From Bombus terrestris (Eukaryota > Arthropoda > Insecta > Hymenoptera > Apidae), in assembly GCF_910591885.1 (NCBI RefSeq), contig NC_063272.1:3155924-3219923 (forward strand): a DNA stretch of 64,000 nucleotides, read 5' to 3'. Made by a program: the position numbers and the translations under genes. Every line of letters begins with the position of its first letter. The stretch's first letter is position 1. The notes beneath the pieces were generated by a model. That model did no database searches, was not told where the DNA came from, and was given only the letters and a program-made list of their open reading frames with translations. Shown in pieces: positions 40,539 to 52,159 of this stretch.

Positions 40539-40881
40539 GCGAGTATTGTTGAAAAGATATAGAATGGATTCGGAAATACAAATAATTCCCTTTATTTAGC
40601 ACACAACTGTTATACATATATCTTATACTCTTAAGACCTCAAAATCCTACTCGCACGCACGCTTGTTGTCAACCGACTCTTCCAGATACTTCTAACGACT
40701 GGCTCTTGTCTTTTGTCTCAACCAAGACCCGGACGTCCTCTGATCCTTACACACACATTCACATGTACAGTGTAAATGTATCATATTCCCAACAATTGTA
40801 TTGGAAAAATTTGAAATGGATCGGAAAATGTATATGGAAGTTACAGGACCTTTCTCGAAAATTATCGATAGTTCAAATATC

Positions 40882-41092
40882 AGGTTGTACAACAAAAGAG
40901 TCTTTCGTTTTATAAGAAAATAATAGACGCACGACGTTTCTTGTTTCCTTTATTTTATCGAACTACGTACGTTCCATTTTGTTCTATTAAGGTAAAGACC
41001 ACGACATTTGACAGATTAGATGTCGTGTTTGTATAAAGATGCATTGTCGTAAAAGACATATTCGTAGAGAAAAGACACTTTTGGGGCAACCT
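40882..41092 (-). mobile_element. Mariner-type MITE, about 210-bp family, copy 2
   Basis: Starts AGGTTGTACAACAAAAGAG and ends CTTTTGGGGCAACCT. The interior in reverse complement contains CATCTTTATACAAACACGAC and GTACGTAGTTCGATAAAATA, matching the copies at 24,245 and 48,776. Confidence 0.8.
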
Positions 41093-42882
41093 AATATTTG
41101 GCTGAACCTGACAAAACTGTACGCTTGTAATAAATAAAAAAAAAAGCCTGCTACGCCCTTTCGATCATTTCAGCTCGAGTTATGTGTGGGTCGACCCAAT
41201 TACGTTCTTACAACGTCAGAGAATACCTTCGTTTTGAAGAAAATGAAAAAAGATCGCACATTTTCGTTTCAATTTTTTTGATTAAACCTCTTCTCCCAAC
41301 GTTACAAATATGTTTTATTATCATTAAAATAGGGACAGGCTCGAAAGTACAAAAATTGAAGAGTCGCAACTGATGTAACGAACATAATCACGATAGTCGT
41401 GTCTCGTTACAGCGTTAACGGGATTTCAAAATGTTTGGCATAATAAGCGATCCTACGCAAAATTTCCGCCAGCTCAGTGAAGTTTCGGCTATCCGAGTCT
41501 CGTATTATACGATGTGTTTCCAGTTTTCTCCTAACTGCGCGTTTTTTTTTTTTTCGAAATTTTAACGCCGGCACCGCGCGAACAAAGTAAATAGATTAAT
41601 TGAACTTTTAATCGATCAAATAGTCAACTAAACTGAAACGCACGTACGATGTTAAGTTATCGAAATCAATTTTACGATTTTACCGTACGAACGCCGGTAT
41701 CATCCGACCTTTCGGTATTTTCCGAGTTTTCTATTGTTCGTGTGATACGCGTCACCTCGGAACGATCAAGATTATTCGAACACTTTCGCAAGCCATAATA
41801 AGATTACAGAAAAATGTACTTTGCTGTGAATACACGTTTCATCGGAGGAATCGAAATTTGTACAGGACGAAGTAGCGTCGTTCGAACGAAACTGCGATAG
41901 ACTTAAAGTTGGGCTGTACAATTTCTAGATTTATATTAATCCTATAGAACGAAAAGACCCAGAGCTCTATGAACGTTCTAAGAGAACGGATCTCCTTCGG
42001 CGTAAATGGCGCTCCTTATCGGCGAACGGCTACAATATCCTAAATCTTTCTTTTCGACGGTTTCCACGTCGATCGAGAGAAATTATTCGTCGAAATGGAC
42101 TATCCGTGGCTGATCTATTACGGTAGAAAGTGAAAAAGAACGTAAACGAAGGAAATGGCCGACATAAAGGACGATAACTGTTAATTTAAACGTAATAGAA
42201 CGAAAGAATACGACGTATTCGTTAAAGGATATTTAAGACAATTTAAATTAAAATCGATTTTCACACGACGTGCTTCGATTTTTTCTAGAACCAGATTATA
42301 TCTATGATAACGTTTCGATAATATCGTTTTATGCAAAAGAAAGCCAATTATATGATTGAAAGAAGAAATTTGGATCAACGTATGGATATCCTTCTATTTC
42401 GTTGCACGAGTTGCGAATAACCTGTCGAATAATGATAAAGATAGAAACGAATATGACAAAGGCATAACGAAGGAACTAATATTCAGAATTTCGTGCGTTT
42501 AATTCCTCGAAAATTGCACTTTTAAACGCATCGGTCTCGCAGTTCAACCTGCCGGGAACAAAGAATTTTATCGAAAACATCGTTCTAACATTTCAATTTT
42601 ACAAACGTTTCGCTCTGCTTCGTTAAAAGCTGCGCGTATTTGGTAGATAGAAAATTATGCACATACGTTAAAACGTATAACGCGCAACAGGCAAGGATAT
42701 ACGCGTACGCGCTGCAAACGCGTTAAAAGCGAAAAATATCGCTGAAATTATTTTCCCATAATAAAGAAATCGTCGGGCCTCTTACGAATACAGAAGATAA
42801 TTCGTTAAGATTATAGTGTCTATTAATTTTACCATAACGAGTTTAACAGAGCTTTCGAAACTAAAAGCTTTATCACAGACGA
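41093..42882. other. Non-coding DNA
   Basis: No supported gene. It includes an A-run at about 41,135 and a T-run at about 41,543. Confidence 0.5.
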
Positions 42883-43259
42883 TAAACCCTTTGAGTGCTG
42901 AATACTCACGGCCTATGCCGTCCGTACGGACGGCGCGTGTCTAGCGCTGACGATCGCTGTGGACGGAATACTTTTTCGTTAGACTGAACTCTGTTGATTA
43001 ACTATTCAAAGCGCAAATCGTAATAAGTTATAGTAGTTTAAATGATTAAAATGAAAGAGATTAAATGATTCAAGAGCGTTATATCTTAGTTATTTTTAAT
43101 TATTTATTATAAACATTGAAATTTACAGTTAACTAGAATTTGGGTAATAAACTAGAAAACTATATTTAGTAAATATGTAAAATCCCTAGAGTTCATGTAG
43201 GATAGGGATTCTTTTTGTTTTACGGGTAGCACGACAGGCTGTGTTTAACGGAGAGATCG

Positions 43260-43636
43260 ATACGGACGAGCAGTTGAAGAAGTACGTGTTCCCCAGACGG
43301 ACGGACAGAGAGTTACATTAGAGAGACAGACAAGGTTATAGAATAGTTGTTTAAGATTGTAAAGACTGAAGATTTAAGATTTAAAGACTGAAGAAGAAAG
43401 GTCGGTAGCTCAGGACGTTGAAAATCGATTCTCGATTTTCAGGTAAACATTGCACCAAAGACTTATAATTTCCCGTTTAGATAATCATCGTTATTGATTG
43501 CTATAGACGCATATTAATTGTTGTTCATTTTTGTATTTTATCAAATCATTTCATAATAAAAAAACTCGATTTTCAGACTTCAGAATCGATCCCTGAATTA
43601 TCCCATTATTGAACCTTATAAATCGATTTTCGCCAC
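43260..43636 (-). repeat. Direct repeat about 370 bp, copy 1
   Basis: Near-identical to 44,322-44,662. It runs from ACGGACGAGCAGTTGAAGAA to CATTATTGAACCTTATAAAT. Copy 1 has an extra GAAAATCGATTCTCGATTTT near 43,420. The spacing of 1.06 kb and shared orientation would fit LTR-like or tandem-duplicated repeat DNA. The ends are not TG...CA, so true LTR status is unproven. Confidence 0.8.
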
Positions 43637-43856
43637 GTCATGCCGCTGAGAGTTAACCTACGCGTCGTCATGACCGAGAACGCGAAAGGGGACAAGATAG
43701 AGAGTATAAAATATACAGACAACAAATGACCTAATAGGAATATAATTAAATATATTATGCAAACGTTGGACAACGTTATGTTTTGTTAAGCTAACAGGAT
43801 ACACTAAAAATACATTATCAAGAAAGGGGATGTGGCCCGTAAGCAAGTATATTCTT

Positions 43857-44126
43857 CTAGATATGACCATCAGACAGTACCTGTGATGCGGTTATCCCGG
43901 AAGTACATTGCGGAGTCGGTAGAGAGCGTTTCCTGACCTCTCGCCAGGGAGACAATAGATGAGGATTTAAGGGTGTCGAATCGGGATCCATGCAACGCGG
44001 AGGCGACTCGTTCCTTCGCCCTTCCTCTTCCTCTTCCTCTTCGCCCGATGTGCTTTCCTCTATGACGATTTGAGGCTCGCCATAGTTTGCCACATTCACA
44101 TTCGGGCTGTACCATTGTCTTCTCAT
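43857..44126 (-). pseudogene. Repeat-encoded acidic reading frame, origin unknown
   Basis: The reading frame gives an 89-residue product starting MRRQWYSPNVNVANYGEPQI, with a GEEEEEEEGRR acidic run at about residues 29-39 and a proline-rich middle. The same frame start (ATGAGAAG, then CCCGAATGTGAATGTG) recurs in the opposite orientation at 51,890-52,018, in the copy split by the LINE. It is part of a dispersed repeat rather than a host gene. I cannot name the family. It may be the remains of an element's first reading frame. Confidence 0.4.
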
Positions 44127-44321
44127 CTTGATTTAGAAAACTCTCACTTGAACATAAATAAAACGTTTCTTCGTTGAAACCGTATCATAGTGGAGAACGA
44201 TCGAACAGTACAAAAGAATGAATAAAAATAAGTCACATTTTTATTAATTTTCTTTTGTATCTAAAAACAAATCTGATAGATTCAAAGATACAAGATCTTC
44301 CGATCTTCCTTTATTGCACGG

Positions 44322-44662
44322 ACGAACAGTTGAAGAAGCACGTGTTCCCCAGACGGATGGACAGAGAGTTACATTAGAGAGACAGACAAGGTTATAGAAT
44401 AGTTGTTTGAGATTGTGAAGACTGAAGATTTAAGATTTAAAGACTGAAGAAGAAAGATCGGTAGCTCAGGACGTTCAGGTAAACATTGCACCAAAGACTT
44501 ATAATTTCCCGTTTAGATAATCATCGTTATTGATTGTTATAGACGCATATTAATTGTTGTTCATTTTTATATTTTATCAAATCATTTCATAATAAAAAAA
44601 ACTCGATTTTCAGACTTCAGAATCGATCCCTGAATTATCGCATTATTGAACCTTATAAATAT
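44322..44662 (-). repeat. Direct repeat about 340 bp, copy 2
   Basis: Partner of 43,260-43,636. Outside the shared part its right flank continues into an LTR-like sequence ending at 44,763, and its left flank continues into the block shared with 51,717-52,018. Confidence 0.8.
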
Positions 44663-44689
44663 AACACGAGTTAATAATTTAGTTGTGTG

Positions 44690-44763
44690 TGAAAAATTCA
44701 GTGCTTGGGAAAACTAAAAAAACCAGATGTAGAGTTTTCTTACAAGTGGTGACCACTTCAACA
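44690..44763 (-). mobile_element. Copia-type LTR fragment
   Basis: Read on the minus strand it begins TGTTGAAGTGGTCACCACTT at 44,763 and continues AAAACTCTACATCTGG. This matches the start of the 57,418 and 58,546 LTRs with a few changes. Similarity ends after about 75 bp. Confidence 0.75.
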
Positions 44764-44994
44764 ATAACGAGGTACTATTGGCATTTGTTTACTGCCGTAA
44801 GGAATGCATTTATATTTATTTCACACAAACGTAATAGTATTACTTCTGCATAGGTGTTCGGAAAAATTGAAAAACCCATACATGCGTCCTTAGTCCATGC
44901 CGAGCCCTTACAGAAAACGCATATATATGTCCTTAGTCCACACCGATAGCTTTCGCCAGACACCTATATGCGCCCACAGCACTCAAAGGGTTAA

Positions 44995-45411
44995 AACACT
45001 GTTCTTTGTATCATTTCCCTATTTATAGTTGCGATATCGGGAATAACTTTAAACCGTTTTAAACGTCGTTTACTCGATTAACTCGCGCGTAACGATATTT
45101 GTCGTGGAATCTCGCAAAGAACGTAAAGCACACGTAACGATTCATCGATAAATCGGTTAACGACGTTGTTACGATTATCACGAACACACCCGTTAACGAT
45201 ATTTTTTCCATTTTCAGGTTGTTCGCGAACGAAAGGGAATCGTCTCGAGAAAGAAAAACCGCTTATAAGTATTTGTGCACATCGAACTTTCTGCGCTCGG
45301 TAAGTATTCGTAAAATCCTACAAAAGTATTACAGCCATCTCGATCGTTTAATTCGATTAAAAACATTTTCGTTTTTAGAGAATTTATTCAACGGTAGTCG
45401 TTCGATGTACT
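44995..45411. other. Non-coding DNA
   Basis: Nothing recognised between the candidate piggyBac end and the mariner-type MITEs. Confidence 0.5.
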
Positions 45412-45612
45412 AGGTTGTCCGAGAAGTTTCTTTCGTTTCATAAAATGATAATAGATGAGCAACAATTTCTGTTTTATATCATTTTATCGAATTAGGTGCG
45501 ATCCATTTCCTTACATCTCTATTATTATGTTCGTGCATAATTCGATAAACTAATATAAAAGAAAGGACATCGCGCGTCTATTATTTCTTTATAAAACGAA
45601 CACAACGTATTA
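45412..45612. mobile_element. Mariner-type MITE, about 200 bp, diverged copy
   Basis: Starts AGGTTGTCCGAGAAGTTTCT and ends near CTATTATTTCTTTATAAAACGAACAC. It carries both a start-like arm and an end-like arm of the 210-bp family around TCGATAAACTAATATAAAAG. It abuts the next copy. Confidence 0.65.
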
Positions 45613-45819
45613 AGCTGCCCGAAAAGTGTCTTTCTTTCGCAAAAAGAATTTTTTACAACAGTGCACCTTCGTACAAACGTGAAAGTAAGTCTGTGAAATA
45701 TCGCGGTGTTTATCTCAACAGAACAAAACGGATCGTACGTAATTCGACAAAATAATATAAAAGAAAGAACGCGCGTCTATTATTTCCTCATAAAACGAGA
45801 GAAACTTTTCGGACAACCT
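45613..45819 (+). mobile_element. Mariner-type MITE, about 210-bp family, copy 3
   Basis: Starts AGCTGCCCGAAAAGTGTCTT and ends AACTTTTCGGACAACCT. The interior shares GCACCTTCGTACAAACGTG and GGATCGTACGTAATTCGAC with other copies. Confidence 0.85.
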
Positions 45820-48073
45820 AATAGTAGCGGTACAGCAAGAATAACCTTTCAGAGGCGAATCGTATAGAACGGATAAAAAGAAAAAATAGGAAACTAGGAA
45901 AGTAGAAAAAAGTCGGAGATTTCATGCGAAAACGGAGAAGCGCACTAGCGCGCGACGAGTTTTCCAAGCGTTTTATCTACGACAAATGCAAACATCATTT
46001 GGCTGAACATCTGACAGCACAGGCGGTATGACCCATGTTGAACCATGTTGATCGAAACGACGAAAGGTCACGCGTTAGCCTGCGTTGACAAAACGGTGTC
46101 ACTTGAGTGGAATCATGCGATTTTTCTTACCGTATCGTCGTTTGATCCTTCCGTCGATTCTAATGGAAAATTGAAATTTCATTTCTGTTGCTTCTTAACA
46201 ACACGACATAACGAGAAATCGAACGACTTGTTGTTATTTCATTTCGCTCTATCTCCTCGTTTTATTTATACATCTTTCGAAAAGCTATCGTCGATAGCGT
46301 TTTTAAACAGTTAACCGCGTTTCATGAATTAAACAGGTCGAGAAAAATGTTAATCTCGGTGTGTTTCATCTGTCGTATAATATAAAACATTACCATTTAC
46401 CATAAAAATTCCAAATTTTAGTAAGAAGCGCTAAGAATGTTATTTAGTGGTACGTTCGCTTTGTCAGTAAAACTGAAAAATTTGATTTGTTCCTTTGTTA
46501 TATCGGTTATTCCCTGTACAACGTATTCCTTTTTATAAACTCAGTTGATTATTTTCACCGATATGTCGGCTATGCCCGAATTGTTTACGCAATTTTGTCT
46601 GCTTGCAAATTGAGTGGATGTTTTACTGCGTGTGTCCGGTATTCCCCGATAACGATCGAAATATAATACAGAAAATATAATGCGATTCAGTTTTTTGGTC
46701 GAATGTGTGTTGAATAAATTATCGAATATGCAATTCCACGAACACGAGCTTCGAAAGTTGCTCCACCATCTACGAGTTCAACAGTAAAACCTACGCTTCC
46801 TATGAAAAAACATTTCCCCAATTTTATACCAGTTATATCATTGATCGAATCCACTTCACGTTGCTGGTGTTAGATTTGCCAAGTGCCACTTTGTGCGATA
46901 TTCTGTTTCGAGAAATACCACACTGGGAGGATCCACTGAATTTCTTCTATCTTTTCACATTTTTCTTGTTTACGAATTTTGTTATTTTGTTACAATTTTA
47001 ACATTTTATGTGGGAAATAATTCATTTTTTCGAAGAAAAATGTAAGCCATCGTCATTTTGGTTTAACGTCGTCGTAAAACTTATAACAGGAACACGTAAC
47101 ACATTTTCTTTGTGTTCGACGTGTATACTCGTCGTCGTTTATTTTTATTTGCATTTTATTCACGTTGATTTCTAAAACTAAATTCCACGGTTAACTGGTT
47201 AACAGTACATCGCGCTTCGTGAATATTTCAATTCACTCTTCTATGCTAAGGAATCGCACGAGTCATCTGATGCGTCATTCGTCTATCATCTGACACGGAC
47301 GAAGAAAGGAAGAATTTCTCGAGATTTTACGCAGAACGAAAATTTGTTTTTCGATATACGCTACAATTTTGTTTTTCTCATAGAGATTATACGAGAAAGT
47401 AAAATGTACTATTGTTCGTTTTATTCCGCGCGATTCTCAACTTTTATAATCTCGCGTAACGTAACAAAGCATTGCAAAAAGAAATAAAAAGGTGGAAAAG
47501 TAAAAACTGAAAAATATGTTGCGCGTAGAAATTTCTTACGATTTCTCTTCAAACTTTGAACATTTGGATTCAAATTAACGCGATATAGTATCATTTACAT
47601 GTACAGTTTAGTTGATAACAAACTAACAGCAAACAAAGCAATGTTTATCGATGTTTTACGAAATTTATTTATTACACGACTTATATTTGTGTGACTTTTT
47701 CTTCGTAATTTCGTAATTGATTGTTATTCTGGGTGTTTAGATATTTTTCATTCTGTCCACAGTTTCCACTCGGTCGTATCTTCCTTTCGTTAACAAACTT
47801 TCTCGAGTTTGAGGAAAATATGAGAGAACCGTTACTTTATATGCAAGTTTCTTTCTTCGAACGTTAAAAGTTCGAAATTTTCTTAAAGCATCAGGAGTAT
47901 TTTCATTTGTCGAAACGAGGACGAAATTGGGGTATAAAACTTGGCGAGCGCTGCAGCATCGAGAATTAATGATATTGTGCTTCAACTTAATTTATCGCCA
48001 TGAAAATGCTGGTATGCACTTAGTCGACCACGAACTTTTACTATTTCGGACTTTTTCCTCCTAATATTTTATA
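45820..48073. other. Non-coding DNA
   Basis: No supported gene. A diverged GACGTGTATACTCGTCG palindrome occurs at about 47,118. Confidence 0.45.
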
Positions 48074-48154
48074 TTGGGTTGGCAACTAAGTGGTTGCGGA
48101 TTTTATCATTAGGTGGTACTGACAAAATCCGCAATCACTTAGTTGCCAACCCAA
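48074..48154. mobile_element. Mariner-type MITE, 81 bp hairpin, best-preserved copy
   Basis: Arms TTGGGTTGGCAACTAAGTGG and TCACTTAGTTGCCAACCCAA are nearly perfect over about 35 bp, with a loop of about TTAGGTGGTAC. TA flanks lie at 48,072-48,073 and 48,155-48,156. As RNA it would form a stem like a miRNA precursor. Confidence 0.92.
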
Positions 48155-48239
48155 TATTATCGTTCCATCTGAAACTTCTATTATTTAAAGCATCGTATTA
48201 AACCTTGTGTCTGAGTACAATGTTTCCAGTAATATTATA

Positions 48240-48769
48240 CAGGTTGGTTGGTAACTGGTGGTACAAACGGAAAGGGAGTGATTCTACGCGAAAAAAGAAG
48301 TCGAAAATATAGAATAAAAATTTTTCGTTTGAGGCTTCGTTTTCGAGAAAATCGACTTTGAATTTTCGCTCGGTACGCGTGCACTTTATCACGTCTCGTT
48401 ATAACGGACCTCACTGTACATCGTTGTCTCGATGGATATTATCGCAGTTTAAGTTTGTTTTTGCCGTAACGGAAAATTAGGAATACATAATGAAATAACA
48501 TGAAGTAATCATAAAGTTTATTATTACAAAAATTGCTGAAAGTGTTGCCCATTCTGTCCAACACATACTTCTGCTCTTCTAATTAAATTTCTATGAACAC
48601 TTTCTAACGCATTCGTTTGTTTTAAAGTATGAAAGGCTACAATAATCTTTTCTTTCAATTGCTCGAAAATAAAACCTCGAACGAAAAATTTTTATTCTAT
48701 ATTTTCGACTTCTTTTTTCGCGTAGAATCACTCCCTTCCCGCTTGTACCACCAGTTACCAACCACCCTG
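48240..48769 (-). mobile_element. Deletion derivative of a TIR DNA transposon, 530 bp
   Basis: Long terminal inverted repeats of roughly 120 bp. The left end starts CAGGTTGGTTGGTAACTGGT and the right end is ACCAGTTACCAACCACCCTG. Both continue through a shared AAAAAAGAAGTCGAAAATAT segment, and TA flanks both ends (48,238-48,239 and 48,770-48,771). The interior keeps a 29-codon transposase tail on the minus strand. It abuts the MITE at 48,776. Confidence 0.88.
48524..48613 (-). pseudogene. Transposase C-terminal remnant
   Basis: Minus-strand reading gives NALESVHRNLIRRAEVCVGQ followed by NGQHFQQFL and a stop. Short C-terminal tails ending in arginine-rich helix, 'C-x-x-x-x-G-x-H-F-x-x-x-L' and stop are familiar from DDE transposases of insect Tc/mariner-like elements. 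Everything upstream, including the catalytic core, is deleted. Confidence 0.7.
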
Positions 48770-48775
48770 TATATT

Positions 48776-48982
48776 GGGTTGTCCGGAAAGTGTCTTTCTT
48801 TCAAAGAGACGTCTTTTTCAACGACGCATCTTTATACAAATATAAAACCTAATCTGTCGAACATTGTGATCTTTAGTTTGATAAAACAAAACGGATCATA
48901 GGTAATTCGATAAAATAATATAAAACGGAAAATGTGCATCCATTATTTCCTTATAGAACGAAAGAAACTTTTCGGACGACCT
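48776..48982 (+). mobile_element. Mariner-type MITE, about 210-bp family, copy 4
   Basis: Starts GGGTTGTCCGGAAAGTGTCT and ends GAAACTTTTCGGACGACCTA. The interior has CGCATCTTTATACAAATAT and GGATCATAGGTAATTCGATA as in other copies. Confidence 0.85.
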
Positions 48983-51214
48983 AATAGTTTCGTATTGCCA
49001 TAAACGGAGAAAATTCGAACTTTCTAAGTAACGTAAACTGAAACTCGAAATTCGTTAAAGTAAAATTGAGGAAAAATCAAATATTGTGCATAGTAACTTT
49101 CTAAATTTTTGTGTACAATGTTCGTCGTAATAATATCAACGATAGAATATAATCAGAAGAGTACGCGTGCGATAAATTCGATCGTGCGTTTAAAAAGAAA
49201 TAAATGAAAATTTCAATAAGAACGTAGTTGGCGATTTAATAGAATTTCAATAGAATTTCAATAATGGACAAGAATTTCGTTATTTGTCCGGTAACGTCGT
49301 TGTGTCCATTTTCGTAAAAGCCAGATTACGATTGCACGTTTTTCTCGATTCGAAGCTTCGTCGAGTTTAATCCGGCGACCGGCTTAGGCTACAGTATGTT
49401 TCAAATTTCCAGCCCTTTGTATGCAGAAAAATCATTCGGCCCGATGAACCGCGTGAAATGTAGAAGTTCACTGATTCAGCGAACGAAAATAAATCGCATG
49501 TAATATTAAATCGATATCGTCGACCTGAGGGCGAACTTTCTCTTTGGAATCTCGTATCTTGGACACGTCGAATCAAACTTTCGAAATTCGATATTTCCAC
49601 CGATTCAATGCTACTCGTATGACTTTGATATTTGTCGATACACCCCGGTACACGTGTAACGACATTTGCGACTTCGACGCATGGAAAATCCGTCTCGTAA
49701 AATGTGCGCTAGCCTGTGCTGAACTGGTGAATGATTGCCACGTTAGAACGAAATAGCTTCAATAAATAATTGATATGCAGCGACATAAAGAAAGTAGCGG
49801 CAAAGTAAAAATTTTAATGTAAATCTTTCGATGGATTCAAAGGCGTAATAAAAAAAGGTAATAAAAAGATTTCGAAGCAGAACTAGATTATTTGAAATTC
49901 TCTGACGAAAATGCTACGATAGAAGGTCCTTTAGTGCGGAAATTACGTTACAGAATTTTTTCGAATGGAAAGAACACAATGTAGTTATTGATTTTGAAGA
50001 ATGTTCCATAAAATATTGAGTTACTTAAGCTGCTTATATTTTGATTTTTGTAAATAAGCAAACGCGTATTGTTTATCATTTTATTGTTAACTTATTTATT
50101 CCATCTTTTCTATTATTCGTTATTTAATATTAAAAATTGCACTTATTTTCTTAAAGTTGATTCATATAATTATCATGCTTTCCTTTATGAATTAATTGAA
50201 TGTTAACGCGTCGCGTAATTTATAAGTATTAAGAAAAATCGTTTATTCGAGTACATTATTCACCTGGTGTAATGTCACTCAATTAAGAAGCACGAAAGAA
50301 TATATTCTTGTTCGATTTATCACGAAAAATAAAATCTTGCACGTGTGTACAAGCTGTTGGTTTCATCCAAAAACTACGACGCATGGGATAGAGAAACAGA
50401 TATATATGCAAATGCACGTAATATATAAGAGAGAAAAACGTATGTACGAGTCCATAAATCGAAGTACGAACTGAAAAGGGAAATTTAAATTTTATCGAAA
50501 ATTCTACTTCTAATCGACGTCTGCGTAAGATACGAGGACTAGCTGTTGGCGAGATACGGAAGCAATTTGTAGGTTCGAAGGGGAATATCGAGAAACTGGT
50601 GGAATACGCGAAGCTGTCGCCAAATTTTAACGTCTAATAACTTCCAATGGCTGTCTGATATTCGCACGGTAACATTTCCAACGAAATAACGAGAGCGATT
50701 CGCAAAAGAAAATACCGACTCGCAACATTCGTTCTGGGCACGTGCTGCGTGAGCGCGTCTGCGTAATCCGTTTTTAACGGGCGAAAAAGTCAGTGTTATT
50801 GCTAAAGCGAACGTACTAGGAAAAAAGCAGCGAAGCGTAGAACTTTAAAAATAAAACAACATTTTTCCACGTTATATTCCTTCTGATATTTACGAAGCCT
50901 TCGTGTGCCAAAAGAATCTGACATTCTAATGTGACAATAAATAGGAAATCTTTTAAGCAAAAAGAAAAGAAAAATACATATATCTCGAGTTCTCATTGGG
51001 ATTAGGGGCGTGTAACGAATCTTCATTTGGATGAACCATTGTTGTTATACGATATGGATGATATTTACTGGTACCGATATGGTACAGAGTTTGACAAGTA
51101 ACCGTGGCAATTAGATACTCGAGATGACAATGACAATGATCTTAGGTTCAATAACGAATCCACGGTCAAAGGGATAACAAATACGTCTTCTTCCAAAGTC
51201 TAAGTCGCACTGAG
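48983..51214. other. Non-coding DNA
   Basis: No supported gene. A 70-77 codon frame pair around 49,367-49,756 lies on opposite strands, with no motif. Confidence 0.45.
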
Positions 51215-51307
51215 CTTACTTGTCCACAATTCAAGTGTAACTCATCTTACTTGTCTACGATATAAGTAGAACTCAACTTACTTGTCTACAGTATAAGTAG
51301 AACTCCC
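51215..51307 (+). repeat. 31-bp tandem repeat, three copies
   Basis: Units begin CTTACTTGTC(C/T)AC and end AAGT(G/A)(T/G)AACTC. They start at about 51,215, 51,246 and 51,277. Confidence 0.85.
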
Positions 51308-51716
51308 TCAGTCCAAATGGAACTGCACTTATATACTCGTCTCTGTACCCCTCGGGTCAACTATATTTTTAAGGAGATCTATACAATTATTCCATAGCTT
51401 TGTTAGGTAAAAACGTCCATGCCATGACCGTGGCTACGTTTAGCGACCAGTTGTGTCACTTCGAGCCCAAGCCTACTGTCATAAATCTCGGGTAAACATA
51501 GTCGGATTAAATCATAAACAACTACTTCTGAGTTTTATTATTTAAGTGCAGCTATAATAAAAAGTCTAGACTAAAGTATTGGGGATCTTCCCAAAAATTC
51601 CAAAAGAAAGGCCCCGATGTCCTTTTATCTCCAACATGTATATAGGAGAAATAAAATAGTATAGTAATTTTTTAATTGCACACTAAACTAGTATTAAATT
51701 CCATACGATATTTTCA

Positions 51717-52024
51717 AGGATCTTGTATCTTTGAATCTATCAGATTTGTTTTTAGATACAAAAGAAAATTAATAAAAATGTGACTTATTTTTATTCATTT
51801 TTTTGTACTGTTCGATCGTTCTCCACTATGATACGGTTTCAACGAAGAAACGTTTTATTTATGTTCAAGTGAGAATTTGCCTAAATCAAGATGAGAAGCC
51901 CGAATGTGAATGTGAAGGCAAACTATGGCGAGCTCCAACCCGTCATAGAGGAAAGTACATCGGGCGAAGAGGAACAGGAAGGGCGCAGGAACGAGTCGCC
52001 TCCGCGTGGCATGGATAATGTATG
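51717..52024 (+). repeat. Second copy of the 44-kb dispersed repeat (left part)
   Basis: TCTTGTATCTTTGAATCTAT and about 300 bp that follow are the reverse complement of 44,310 down to about 43,990, including the start of the acidic reading frame. It is cut at 52,024 by the LINE and resumes after it at 56,204-56,275. Relative to the 44-kb copy it lacks about 170 bp around the insertion site. Confidence 0.9.
52012..52024. repeat. 13-bp target-site duplication (3' side of the LINE)
   Basis: TGGATAATGTATG here is repeated exactly at 56,191-56,203, at the other end of the LINE. Confidence 0.95.
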
Positions 52025-52159
52025 TTTTTTTTTTCTTTTTATTTATTAGAATATTTACAATCAATTCTCGTTGAGAATTTTCAGTAACATAGTTTGGCGT
52101 GATACAATGACATGGATTATAATAGTTTTATATTGTTGGTTCTAGTAGAAACTAAGGAT

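Larger units (their letters stand above)
42887..44990. mobile_element. Candidate piggyBac-type element with other repeats inside
   Basis: CCCTTTGAGTGCTG at 42,887-42,900 is the exact reverse complement of CAGCACTCAAAGGG at 44,977-44,990. The right end is followed by TTAA. The left end is preceded by TAAA, one base from TTAA. Just inside the left end lies a perfect 18-bp palindrome GCCGTCCGTACGGACGGC. The interior holds two copies of a roughly 370-bp repeat, an LTR fragment and a short acidic reading frame, so the space between the ends has been filled by other elements or the pair of ends is coincidental. No transposase remains. Confidence 0.45.
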
